Source: Leucothrix mucor (GTDB taxonomy: Bacteria > Pseudomonadota > Gammaproteobacteria > Thiotrichales > Thiotrichaceae). From it: DNA of 5,992 nucleotides. This document shows, one piece after another, positions 1 through 5,992 of this stretch. The first letter of the stretch is position 1. The number at the start of each line of letters is the position of its first letter. The stretch is taken from positions 1-5,992 of the forward strand of contig DQUJ01000014.1 in NCBI GenBank assembly GCA_015662325.1, given 5' to 3'. The notes under the pieces were generated by a model. It ran no database searches and had not been told where the DNA came from. It was given only the letters and a program-made list of their open reading frames with translations. Position numbers and translations under genes: made by a program.

Positions 1-1253
1 CCAGTAATTTGAAAGCGTTTACTCAGACGATCTTGAATTCGAGCAACATTAATCACTTCCTTTTTAGTCACGCGCTTTTTAGTAATGGTGCCATCATCAA
101 GCTTGTTGGTGATGTATTTATCTTCGATATAAACAACCGCCATTAGTTTTTGGATATTCTTACCGGTGACGCGAGCAAAGTTTTTTGCACCTTTTGCATC
201 TAAGGTGATGTTAACTGAAGGTTGTTGATTCTGATCAAACCCTGCTGATGCGTTGGTGATTGAATCACCGCTTAAGATGATCTGGCGTTTTAATAAAATA
301 GGGTTGCCACTGCGTTCTATAAATAGCTTTGAACCTGCAGGAACACGACCACTGGATTGTGCTTGATAAGGGTCGTTGCCTTCATCCACTAAACGGAATT
401 CTAAGGTCGCTGTGCCACTTAACTTTTCTTTAACTACGCTGGGATCTTGAACGCCCGGTAGTTGTACGACGATACGCTCTAAACCTTGTTGTTGAATAAT
501 CGGCTCGGTTAAGCCAGTGCTGTTTAGCTTACGACGTAAGGTGATGATGTTTTGTTGTAAAATAAATTTCTTAGAGTTTTTGATATTAAGCGGTGTCAGT
601 GTTGCTCTTAGTCCGTATCCTTTATCAGTGTCTTCGTCCAAAAACTCAATGTCGTTACGGTATTCGCGTTTAAGAGCAGTGCGGGCTTCATCACGAACAG
701 CCGCTTCTTTAAATACAATGATGAGATGGTTAGATACCCGCTTTACACCTTTTAAACGTAACTTTTTTTCACGTAAAAAATCTCGGAATTCTTGTTTATG
801 ACGATCCAGCGCTTTATCTATCGCTACCGTCATATCCACTTCCATTAAGAAGTGAACACCACCGCGTAAATCAAGCCCAAGCTTCATCGGTTGTGCGCCA
901 AATGAGTTTAACCATTCTGGCGTTGTGGGTGCGAGATTGAGCGCGGTTTTGTAATCTTTACCCAAGCTTTTGTTCATGGTGACTTGCGCCGCTAGCTGAT
1001 TATCTGGGCTATCAAAATGAAACACTAAACTTTTACCATCGGAATCGGCATCAATTTTATTTGCGCTTAAAGACTTTAGTGCTAATGCCTGGGTAACTTG
1101 ATCTGAAATTGCGCCATCAAGCACTTGGTCTTTTTCTGCGGATACGACTTGAACAGCAGGAACGGATGGGTATAGATTGGGAAATGCAAAGAGTAAGCCG
1201 ATTAAGGTGACTACGATGAGTAGAATGTACTTCCATAAAGGGTAACGGTTCAT
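1..1253 (-). CDS. secD: Protein translocase subunit SecD, N-terminal 417 residues (3' end outside window)
   Basis: SecD works with SecF (and YajC) at the inner membrane, using the proton-motive force to complete export of proteins threaded through SecYEG. The minus frame is open from ATG at 1251-1253 to the left edge. It begins MNRYPLWKY, followed by one membrane segment (about residues 9-25), as in E. coli SecD. The family signature PMKLGLDLRGG lies at 122-132 and is followed by HFLMEVD. The large periplasmic P1 region follows, with LERIVVQLPGVQD at 258-270, TATLEFRLVD at 281-290 and VINVARIQDRL at 400-410. E. coli SecD has about 615 residues, so the last third, with membrane segments 2-6, is missing here. 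The start is supported by alignment with the E. coli N-terminus and by an in-frame TAA seven codons upstream; no alternative start lies between. The ribosome binding site is weak (AGACGA-like). yajC lies 106 bases upstream, a wider gap than in E. coli. The identification is secure. Confidence 0.97.
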   Translation of the reverse strand, partial: MNRYPLWKYILLIVVTLIGLLFAFPNLYPSVPAVQVVSAEKDQVLDGAISDQVTQALALKSLSANKIDADSDGKSLVFHFDSPDNQLAAQVTMNKSLGKDYKTALNLAPTTPEWLNSFGAQPMKLGLDLRGGVHFLMEVDMTVAIDKALDRHKQEFRDFLREKKLRLKGVKRVSNHLIIVFKEAAVRDEARTALKREYRNDIEFLDEDTDKGYGLRATLTPLNIKNSKKFILQQNIITLRRKLNSTGLTEPIIQQQGLERIVVQLPGVQDPSVVKEKLSGTATLEFRLVDEGNDPYQAQSSGRVPAGSKLFIERSGNPILLKRQIILSGDSITNASAGFDQNQQPSVNITLDAKGAKNFARVTGKNIQKLMAVVYIEDKYITNKLDDGTITKKRVTKKEVINVARIQDRLSKRFQIT

Positions 1254-1283
1254 ATTATTATCGTCTGTATGTTATTGTAATTA

Positions 1284-1309
1284 AGTGCTATTTAAGCCCA
1301 AGCAGCACT
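1284..1309 (-). promoter_or_regulatory. Possible hairpin in the secD leader RNA
   Basis: In the yajC-secD gap the minus-strand RNA can pair AGUGCU with AGCACU (plus-strand 1304-1309 with 1284-1289). One extra G-U pair inside gives a 7-pair stem with a 12-base loop. No U-run follows, so it does not look like an intrinsic terminator. It could affect mRNA stability or secD translation, but a stem this short could also be chance. Confidence 0.25.
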
Positions 1310-1359
1310 GTTAGTTTAAGGTGTAGTAGTGGAACTTGAACGAATATAGTTAAAAACGT

Positions 1360-1689
1360 TTAAGCGCTTTTCATCGTTCCTTTGGGTAAGACAGTGCCGA
1401 TGGAATGGCGTTGTACTTTAATCGCACTATTATCTGATACTTTTATTTCGACGAAGTTTTCGCCAATCTTAACGATCTTACCCAAGATGCCGCCAGATGT
1501 AACAACTTCATCACCTTTTGATAACGCATCTAACATGGTTTTATGCTCTTTTGCTTTTTTTTGTTGTGGGCGAATAATCATGAAGTACATGATGCCAAAA
1601 AAGAGTGCGATCATGATGATCATTTCGATGCCGCCACCTGCTGGTGAAGCTGCGCCAACGACTATTGCATTTGATAGTAAAAAATTCAT
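1360..1689 (-). CDS. yajC: Sec translocon accessory protein YajC
   Basis: YajC is a small single-pass inner-membrane protein that associates with SecDF and the SecYEG translocon. This 109-residue product matches the usual family length (110 in E. coli). It has a short Gly/Ala/Pro-containing N-terminus, one hydrophobic segment at about residues 21-39, and then the family hallmark RPQQKKAKEH at 40-49. A small soluble domain follows with GDEVVTSGGILGKIVKI at 59-75, typical of YajC. A GGAG site 6 bases before the ATG supports the start. yajC is followed by secD, as in most proteobacteria. The usual upstream gene in E. coli is tgt; here it is epmA, with a 91-base gap. I found no convincing dedicated promoter in that gap, so read-through from efp-epmA is possible. 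Confidence 0.97.
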   Translation of the reverse strand: MNFLLSNAIVVGAASPAGGGIEMIIMIALFFGIMYFMIIRPQQKKAKEHKTMLDALSKGDEVVTSGGILGKIVKIGENFVEIKVSDNSAIKVQRHSIGTVLPKGTMKSA

Positions 1690-1694
1690 TTAAA

Positions 1695-1699
1695 TCTCC
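1695..1699 (-). promoter_or_regulatory. Ribosome binding site of yajC
   Basis: The minus strand reads GGAGA five bases before the yajC ATG. This is good Shine-Dalgarno spacing and fixes the start. Confidence 0.75.
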
Positions 1700-1780
1700 A
1701 AAATTTGTTTGTTACTTATTAGCCATTTGTTTAATTTCGCTACAATAATTAAACAATCTAGCTGTAAACATCGCGGTGTA

Positions 1781-2779
1781 TTATGCCTTATCCCACGGAA
1801 AGTTTATCACTTGTTTTATGTTTTCTTTAGCTGTTATTGCCATTAATACACGATCTAAACCGATTGCTACACCGGCACATTCTCCTAGGCCGTGTTTTAT
1901 CGCATCTAAAAAAAAATTATCCTGTGGTATTACGACTTGTTGATTACGTTGTCTGGTTTCGTTTTCTGATGCTAATACCTGACAATTCTCATTATAATCA
2001 GTCAGTTCTTGATAACCATTGCCTAGTTCTAAATTCCCAAAATACACTTCAAAGCGCATTGCTATTGTTTGATTTTCATCCTGAGTACCTGCATAAGCAC
2101 TTTTTCCAATCATTGCCAAAGCAGACTGGCTAACGGGATAATCAATCACAAAGGTGAGTCGATCTGCTTTAAAATCAGGTTCGATAATATGCGTCAGCAA
2201 GAGATCGAGTAAATCCTGCGAACTCAAATCACTTAAACCATCTGCATTACTTATTACATCAAAACCACTGATAGCCGAATCTGCGCAAGCCATTAATTCA
2301 GCATGACTCACTGTATGGGGGTTGATGCTTAGCTTTTCAAGAAATAATTGCTGATAGCTAATGATTTTGGCTGGTTTTGTTATTATTTTAGAGAGAAGGC
2401 TGGATAACAATGTATCGACTTCGTCAATCAGTTGTTGATAACTAAAGTCTACGCGATACCATTCGAGTAAAGTGAATTCGGGATTATGCTTAGACCCTGA
2501 TTCCTCCTGCCTCCAGACTTTGGCAATTTGATATATATCACCACTGTTTGCAGCAAGTAAACGCTTCATTGGATATTCGGGGGAGGTGTGTAAGTAACGT
2601 GTTGATCGATTATCGTTGATTTGAAACGATTCAATATAAGGATCAGTATTAGCCGCTTGGGAGAGTGCGGGTGTTTCAACCTCCATTACATCTCGCTCAT
2701 AAAAAAACGCCCGAATGTCATGTAACATCTGGGCGCGTTGTCTAAGAATGAGATGATCTGTATTTGGTTTCCAGTTCAT
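1781..2779 (-). CDS. epmA: EF-P--(R)-beta-lysine ligase EpmA (GenX/PoxA/YjeA)
   Basis: EpmA is a truncated class II lysyl-tRNA synthetase paralogue. It activates (R)-beta-lysine with ATP and attaches it to Lys34 of EF-P instead of to tRNA. The 332 residues (E. coli about 325) hold only the class II catalytic core; the N-terminal anticodon-binding OB domain of LysS is absent, which distinguishes EpmA. Visible motifs are a motif 1 region ending in VETP (34-37), TSPEYPMKRLL (65-75), motif 2 with RQEE (90-93) and HNPEFTLLEWYR (98-109), ELGNGYQELTD (251-261), and motif 3 GVAIGLDR (303-310). The start aligns with the E. coli N-terminus (shared WxP near residue 3), and a TAG lies in frame three codons upstream. 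The nearest strong Shine-Dalgarno sequence is 16 bases away, which is unusually far. The coding strand has a T9 run at residues 288-291. The gene follows efp, its substrate gene, by 35 bases and is probably co-transcribed with it. Confidence 0.96.
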   Translation of the reverse strand: MNWKPNTDHLILRQRAQMLHDIRAFFYERDVMEVETPALSQAANTDPYIESFQINDNRSTRYLHTSPEYPMKRLLAANSGDIYQIAKVWRQEESGSKHNPEFTLLEWYRVDFSYQQLIDEVDTLLSSLLSKIITKPAKIISYQQLFLEKLSINPHTVSHAELMACADSAISGFDVISNADGLSDLSSQDLLDLLLTHIIEPDFKADRLTFVIDYPVSQSALAMIGKSAYAGTQDENQTIAMRFEVYFGNLELGNGYQELTDYNENCQVLASENETRQRNQQVVIPQDNFFLDAIKHGLGECAGVAIGLDRVLMAITAKENIKQVINFPWDKA

Positions 2780-2795
2780 GCTTGTCTAGTAAAGG

Positions 2796-2802
2796 TCTCC
2801 TT
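2796..2802 (-). promoter_or_regulatory. Shine-Dalgarno-like AAGGAGA upstream of epmA, unusually distant
   Basis: The minus strand reads AAGGAGA in the efp-epmA gap, but 16 bases separate it from the only plausible epmA ATG. No ATG, GTG or TTG lies between them, and the codon three before the ATG is TAG. Either the spacing is truly long, lowering initiation, or another weak site is used. Confidence 0.5.
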
Positions 2803-2814
2803 ATATAAATTGAA

Positions 2815-3378
2815 TTAAGCACGTGAAATATATTCACCGCTGCGCGTATCAATTTTAACTATTTCCCCTTCTTCTACAAAAAGAGGTACTTTTATTTGCG
2901 CACCCGTATCGACAATAGCAGGTTTAGTTGCACCTTGTGCTGTATCGCCTTTTACGCCAGGGTCACATTCGGTTACCTTTAGTTCGATAAAATTAGGTGG
3001 GCTGATTGTTAATGGCGAACCATTCCACAAAGTAACCACGTACTTTTCTTGTGCTTTTAGCCAAAGCTTCACATCGGCTACAGCGTTTTCATCGGCGGCA
3101 TGTTGATCAAATGAGGTGGGTTCCATAAAATGCCAGAACTCGCCATCTTCATAGAGGTATTCCATATCCATTTCCATTACATCGGCGGCTTCTACTGAAT
3201 CACCTGATTTAAATGTTTTATCAATCACGCGGCCAGTTTTAAGGTTACGAATTTTAACACGACTAAATGCTTGGCCTTTACCGGGCTTTACAAATTCATT
3301 TTCAATGATGGTGTAAGGATCATTATCCATAATAAATTTGAGACCGCTTTTAAATTCGCTGGTATTATAATTTGCCAC
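2815..3378 (-). CDS. efp: Translation elongation factor P (EF-P), GTG start
   Basis: EF-P binds between the ribosomal P and E sites and stimulates peptide bond formation when ribosomes stall on consecutive prolines. The 187-residue product (188 in E. coli) has three parts: an N-terminal KOW-like domain, a central OB domain and a C-terminal OB domain. The loop [16 protein letters not shown] (30-45) puts Lys at position 34, the residue that receives beta-lysine. This matches the presence of epmA and epmB next door. The C-terminal domain has the conserved [19 protein letters not shown] (163-181), and the protein ends EYISRA. The start codon is GTG (complement of CAC at 3376-3378), chosen because AAGGAGT lies six bases upstream and the product begins [10 protein letters not shown], like its homologues. 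The gene diverges from epmB across 54 bases. The identification is certain. Confidence 0.98.
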   Translation of the reverse strand: MANYNTSEFKSGLKFIMDNDPYTIIENEFVKPGKGQAFSRVKIRNLKTGRVIDKTFKSGDSVEAADVMEMDMEYLYEDGEFWHFMEPTSFDQHAADENAVADVKLWLKAQEKYVVTLWNGSPLTISPPNFIELKVTECDPGVKGDTAQGATKPAIVDTGAQIKVPLFVEEGEIVKIDTRSGEYISRA

Positions 3379-3384
3379 TGAGTT

Positions 3385-3391
3385 ACTCCTT
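3385..3391 (-). promoter_or_regulatory. Strong ribosome binding site of efp that decides a GTG start
   Basis: The minus strand reads AAGGAGT six bases before GTG. No in-frame ATG fits the family N-terminus better, so this site supports GTG initiation of an abundant protein. Confidence 0.85.
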
Positions 3392-3410
3392 CGACAACAA
3401 TTTTGCTTCT

Positions 3411-3439
3411 AATATGAGATATAACAGCACGTATGATAA
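3411..3439 (-). promoter_or_regulatory. Putative sigma-70 promoter of efp
   Basis: On the minus strand, TTATCA (3434-3439, 4 of 6 to TTGACA) and CATATT (3411-3416, 4 of 6 to TATAAT) are separated by exactly 17 bases. The -35 box overlaps the first codons of epmB. Transcription would start about 25 bases before the efp GTG. A TGTTATAT extended -10-like sequence lies just upstream as a competing choice. Matches are moderate, so the exact site is uncertain. Confidence 0.35.
3420..3425 (+). promoter_or_regulatory. Putative -10 element of epmB
   Basis: TATAAC (5 of 6 to TATAAT) ends seven bases before the epmB ATG, with no good -35 box at 16-18 bases upstream. A better -35 match, TCGACA at 3391-3396, is too far from it (23 bases). 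If this is the -10, transcription would begin at or next to the start codon. Confidence 0.25.
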
Positions 3440-4470
3440 CTGGTATTGAGAAAAAACATAAGGCAAATTCTTCATCTGTTAGATTGTCATTAAACGCAAA
3501 GTCTTGGCAGCAACAAATGAGTGAAGCGATACGAGAACCCAAAGAATTATTACGCTTTTTGAACCTTGATTTAAGAGATCAAGAAAAGCTGTACTTTCCA
3601 AAACATTTCAAACTACTCGCACCGTTAGCCTATCTAAATAAAATAAAAAAAGGCGACTGGAACGACCCGTTGTTAAAACAGATTTTACCTGTTTTCGCTG
3701 AAAGTAAGCCTATCGACGGTTTTTTATCCGACCCTGTGGGGGATTTAAACGCAGTGGTCTCTAACGGGGTATTACAAAAATATCACGGTCGGGTGTTATT
3801 GATTACGACAGGTGCTTGCGCAGTCCATTGTCGTTATTGTTTTCGGCGTCACTTTCCTTACGGGGATTCAACGCCCGATAAAAAACATTGGCGCAACACA
3901 TTGGACCAAATCAGTCGCGACACATTAATCCACGAAGTTATATTAAGCGGTGGCGATCCATTAATGCTGTCTGATCAGCGTTTAGTTAAAATGTGTACTG
4001 ATATTGCAGCAATTTCGCATATTAAGACATTACGTTTTCATACGCGTTTGCCTGTTATTTTGCCCGACCGTATTAATCCCGCATTTTTTGATTGGCTAGC
4101 TAAAATTAATCTGCAAAAAGTGATGGTGATTCATGCCAATCATGCCAATGAAATTGATGAGCAAACGGGTAGGGTGCTTGACCGTTTAGCAGAAGAGGGT
4201 GTTACTGTGTTGAATCAATCGGTATTATTACAAGGCGTTAATGATGATGTTGAATCATTAGTTGATTTAAGCCACCGTTTATTCGCGTTTAAAGTGTTGC
4301 CTTATTATTTGCATTTGCTGGATAAGGTCCAAGGCGCTTCACATTTTAATGTGGAAGAGAAAGAAGCAATTAAGCTAGTGAAGTCGATTAAACAACAGTT
4401 GCCAGGGTATTTAGTGCCAAAATTGGTGAAGGAAGTTTCGGGCGAACGGTCTAAACAGGGTCTCGAATAA
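3433..4470 (+). CDS. epmB: L-lysine 2,3-aminomutase EpmB (YjeK), EF-P modification
   Basis: EpmB is a radical SAM, PLP-dependent enzyme that converts (S)-alpha-lysine to (R)-beta-lysine, the substrate EpmA attaches to EF-P. The 345 residues (E. coli 342) include the [4Fe-4S] motif CxxxCxxC at C129, C133 and C136, within CAVHCRYCFRRHFPYG. SGGDPLM follows at 172-178, then HANHANEID (234-242), LNQSVLLQGVND (260-271) and YYLHLLDKVQGA (291-302). The C-terminal GERSK places Lys341 where the PLP-binding lysine is expected. The product lacks the long C-terminal extension of catabolic lysine 2,3-aminomutases, which supports EpmB. The N-terminus is about 12 residues longer than in E. coli. No good Shine-Dalgarno sequence precedes the ATG (only GAGAT, 12 bases away), and a later TTG at codon 18 would fit E. 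coli length but also lacks one. The gene is divergent from efp and upstream of the PilZ gene by 100 bases. Confidence 0.96.
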   Translation: MITGIEKKHKANSSSVRLSLNAKSWQQQMSEAIREPKELLRFLNLDLRDQEKLYFPKHFKLLAPLAYLNKIKKGDWNDPLLKQILPVFAESKPIDGFLSDPVGDLNAVVSNGVLQKYHGRVLLITTGACAVHCRYCFRRHFPYGDSTPDKKHWRNTLDQISRDTLIHEVILSGGDPLMLSDQRLVKMCTDIAAISHIKTLRFHTRLPVILPDRINPAFFDWLAKINLQKVMVIHANHANEIDEQTGRVLDRLAEEGVTVLNQSVLLQGVNDDVESLVDLSHRLFAFKVLPYYLHLLDKVQGASHFNVEEKEAIKLVKSIKQQLPGYLVPKLVKEVSGERSKQGLE

Positions 4471-4482
4471 AGTGAAAATAAA

Positions 4483-4491
4483 TGCTATAAT
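4483..4491 (+). promoter_or_regulatory. Extended -10 promoter for the PilZ gene
   Basis: TGCTATAAT is a perfect extended -10 element (TGnTATAAT) beginning 12 bases after the epmB stop. The -35 position at 17 bases (TCGAAT, 4463-4468) is poor, as extended -10 promoters tolerate. Transcription would start near 4498, giving an A-rich leader of about 72 bases before the ATG at 4571. This suggests the PilZ gene has its own promoter besides any read-through from epmB. Confidence 0.6.
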
Positions 4492-4570
4492 CGCCAAATA
4501 ATAAGAATAAAACCAAGTAGTAACATAAGCAAGCAATAACAAATAATTAAAATAAGAAATAGGTTATCTC

Positions 4571-5992
4571 ATGAGTGCCATGTCCATGTTCAACAAGAAA
4601 AAAACGGATTCTAAAAAACTATCTTCACGTTTATCAGCCCAAGTTAATTTACGTACTCCGTCAAAAGCGACTAAATGGGTAGGTCAACTACCGATTACTG
4701 ATATGGGCGAAACAACGCGTCAGCTCTATATCGGCTTAGTGGGTTTAAATAAAGAACCTGTAGCGCCTCAAACAAGAATTGAAGTAACCGAAATTCTTTT
4801 ACCTTATGTAAAGATGTCACTGGATAACTTAGGGCGACATTTCCAAAACCGTTCTTTCCCTTTACCAGAAAGAAGTCAAAAGATTTTTGAATTAAAGCAG
4901 TCGATGCTAATGGAACTTGCGGGTTCTTATCAGTTAGCGGCGTTAGATATGATTACCAAAGGTAGTGTGTCTAAGAAAAAGATCCTACTTTCAATTGGTC
5001 GTGCGATTAAATACATGAGCCTTGTGTTAATGAATGGCTACGAAGTGTATGTTAAACATCAGAAAAATATCTGGCATGATATTCATCATCTGTACTTACT
5101 GTCGTGTGAACATGGTATTCAGAACAAAGAAATTCCCGACAATGGCGATGCTGATGGTGAGTCTTTAACCATTGAAGATCATTACAAACTGATTAACTTA
5201 ATTGCATTAGCAGGCCCTAATGGTACACGTCAGGGTGAAGTTATTCGAATTAGAGACTTCTTTAAGAAATTCCTCAGTGATATTCCTATTCTTACTGATT
5301 CTGATCGCGTTAAAAGCAAATACGCACATATCACCTTATTAAACAGTGATGAACCTGCCGCATTAATGCCTGTTAGTGAAATGGTGAATTCGCCTACCAG
5401 TCGATTATTTGATTTATCAAAGGCGATTCATGCACTGGATGATTTTGTCAGTGAAAGTGAAGAAACAGAATTGGGTTTGCATGATAAATTACCGATGTTG
5501 TCACACAGCATGGCAAAACGTCTTGTTTATTCATTAACGACTATTCGTAACCGTCGTTTCAAGCGTTTCCCACGCGATGAAAATGCAACGCTTGTGATTC
5601 GTATGAATGATGTCATAGAAATACTCCGTGGCACTCAGACAGATTCGTTTATTGATCAAATCAATGAAGATGTAGTCGATGATAATATCTATAGTGAGCT
5701 TAGTGCGAAAGAAGATGTTGAAAGCCCATGGTCTGCGATTGATATTGATACGTTTGAAGAAGCCGATGTTAATATGCATACATGGCATATTGATAATAGT
5801 AGCACCGGTGGTTATGGCTTGAGTCAAGTTTCAAAAAACTCAAGTACAGCACGTGTCGGTGAAATGGTCGCGATCAAAGATCCAAAAGATAATCAAGAAC
5901 TCTGGCAAATATCAGTGATTCGTTGGATGGATTCAGTCAATGAAAAAGGCCTTTGTATGGGGCTTGAACTGTTATCACAGCGTGCTATGACA
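4571..5992 (+). CDS. Large protein with atypical C-terminal PilZ-like domain (3' end outside window)
   Basis: This frame runs 474 codons without a stop to the right edge, so the protein is incomplete. PilZ domains commonly bind cyclic-di-GMP and control motility, adhesion or polysaccharide output. The C-terminal part carries PilZ signatures. R328xxxR332 lies in an Arg-rich stretch ending FPRDE. D408NSSTG413 fits DxSxxG and leads into GYGL. VGEMVAI (429-435), then WQISVIRW (445-452) and GLELLS (464-469), match the closing PilZ strands. About 75 residues separate the two binding motifs, far more than the usual few tens, and that insert is rich in Asp/Glu (358-400). Residues 1-320 I do not recognise. 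They begin with a basic Ser/Lys stretch, have no signal peptide or membrane segment, and look largely helical from about 45 on, so a cytoplasmic protein is likely. The ribosome binding site is weak (AGG, seven bases before ATG); ATGs at codons 4 and 6 are alternatives. No gene name can be given. Confidence 0.85.
   Translation, partial: MSAMSMFNKKKTDSKKLSSRLSAQVNLRTPSKATKWVGQLPITDMGETTRQLYIGLVGLNKEPVAPQTRIEVTEILLPYVKMSLDNLGRHFQNRSFPLPERSQKIFELKQSMLMELAGSYQLAALDMITKGSVSKKKILLSIGRAIKYMSLVLMNGYEVYVKHQKNIWHDIHHLYLLSCEHGIQNKEIPDNGDADGESLTIEDHYKLINLIALAGPNGTRQGEVIRIRDFFKKFLSDIPILTDSDRVKSKYAHITLLNSDEPAALMPVSEMVNSPTSRLFDLSKAIHALDDFVSESEETELGLHDKLPMLSHSMAKRLVYSLTTIRNRRFKRFPRDENATLVIRMNDVIEILRGTQTDSFIDQINEDVVDDNIYSELSAKEDVESPWSAIDIDTFEEADVNMHTWHIDNSSTGGYGLSQVSKNSSTARVGEMVAIKDPKDNQELWQISVIRWMDSVNEKGLCMGLELLSQRAMT

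Noticed and set aside
517..801. 94-codon plus-strand open frame
   Set aside because: It lies entirely opposite secD, whose protein is clearly conserved through this stretch, and it has no recognisable protein pattern.
1254..1359. A SecM/VemP-like arrest peptide gene before secD
   Set aside because: On the minus strand the gap holds no start codon followed by more than a few sense codons, so no leader peptide of useful size exists.
1354..1369. Two abutting 8-base palindromes (AAACGTTT and AAGCGCTT) at the end of yajC
   Set aside because: They are short with no loop, overlap the last codons of yajC, and are not followed by a T-run on the minus strand, so they are not a terminator and are probably chance.
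1382..1693. 103-codon plus-strand open frame opposite yajC
   Set aside because: It is the antisense shadow of yajC, covering almost the whole gene, with no family resemblance.
1742..1768. Promoter for yajC: TTTACA and TATTGT on the minus strand
   Set aside because: The spacer is only 15 bases and the -10 is a weak match, so I cannot support it as a feature.
1837..2133. 98-codon plus-strand open frame opposite epmA
   Set aside because: The conserved epmA motifs (motif 3 and ELGNGYQELTD) are encoded on the other strand here.
3288..3542. 84-codon minus-strand frame spanning the efp start and the 5' part of epmB
   Set aside because: It overlaps two secure genes in other frames and resembles no known protein.
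4132..4149. Tandem 9-base repeat CATGCCAAT within epmB
   Set aside because: It encodes HANHAN in the conserved EpmB segment HxNHANEID, so protein conservation explains it.
5534..5827. 97-codon minus-strand frame opposite the PilZ region
   Set aside because: The plus-strand frame carries the PilZ motifs at this position; this is its shadow.

Overview
This window looks like chromosomal housekeeping DNA from an AT-rich gammaproteobacterium. The EF-P/EpmA/EpmB lysylation system (lysine at EF-P position 34, all enzymes of the E. coli type) and SecD/YajC sequences close to those of E. coli point there. I cannot name a genus from sequence alone.

Leftward (minus-strand) genes, in transcription order: efp (2815-3378, GTG start), epmA (1781-2779), yajC (1360-1689) and secD (1253 down to base 1, cut by the left edge after 417 codons). 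Intergenic gaps are 35, 91 and 106 bases. This may be one long transcription unit or two (efp-epmA and yajC-secD); no intrinsic terminator is visible between them.

Rightward (plus-strand) genes: epmB (3433-4470) diverges from efp across only 54 bases. It is followed, after a 100-base A-rich gap with a good extended -10 promoter, by a large open frame (4571 to the right edge, 474 codons and still open). That frame encodes a protein with a C-terminal PilZ-like domain, a candidate cyclic-di-GMP receptor, behind a long N-terminal region that I do not recognise.

How the genes work together: EpmB (lysine 2,3-aminomutase) makes (R)-beta-lysine, EpmA ligates it to Lys34 of EF-P, and modified EF-P rescues ribosomes stalled at polyproline stretches. 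YajC and SecD are accessory parts of the Sec translocon at the inner membrane; secF would be expected just beyond the left edge. The PilZ protein is separate in function as far as can be seen.

No tRNA, rRNA, CRISPR array, insertion sequence or phage gene was seen, and no stretch longer than about 110 bases lacks a gene. I found no convincing new system. The points most worth a second look are the unusual architecture of the PilZ protein, the efp-epmA/yajC-secD gene order, and several small oddities in translation-initiation and leader regions.
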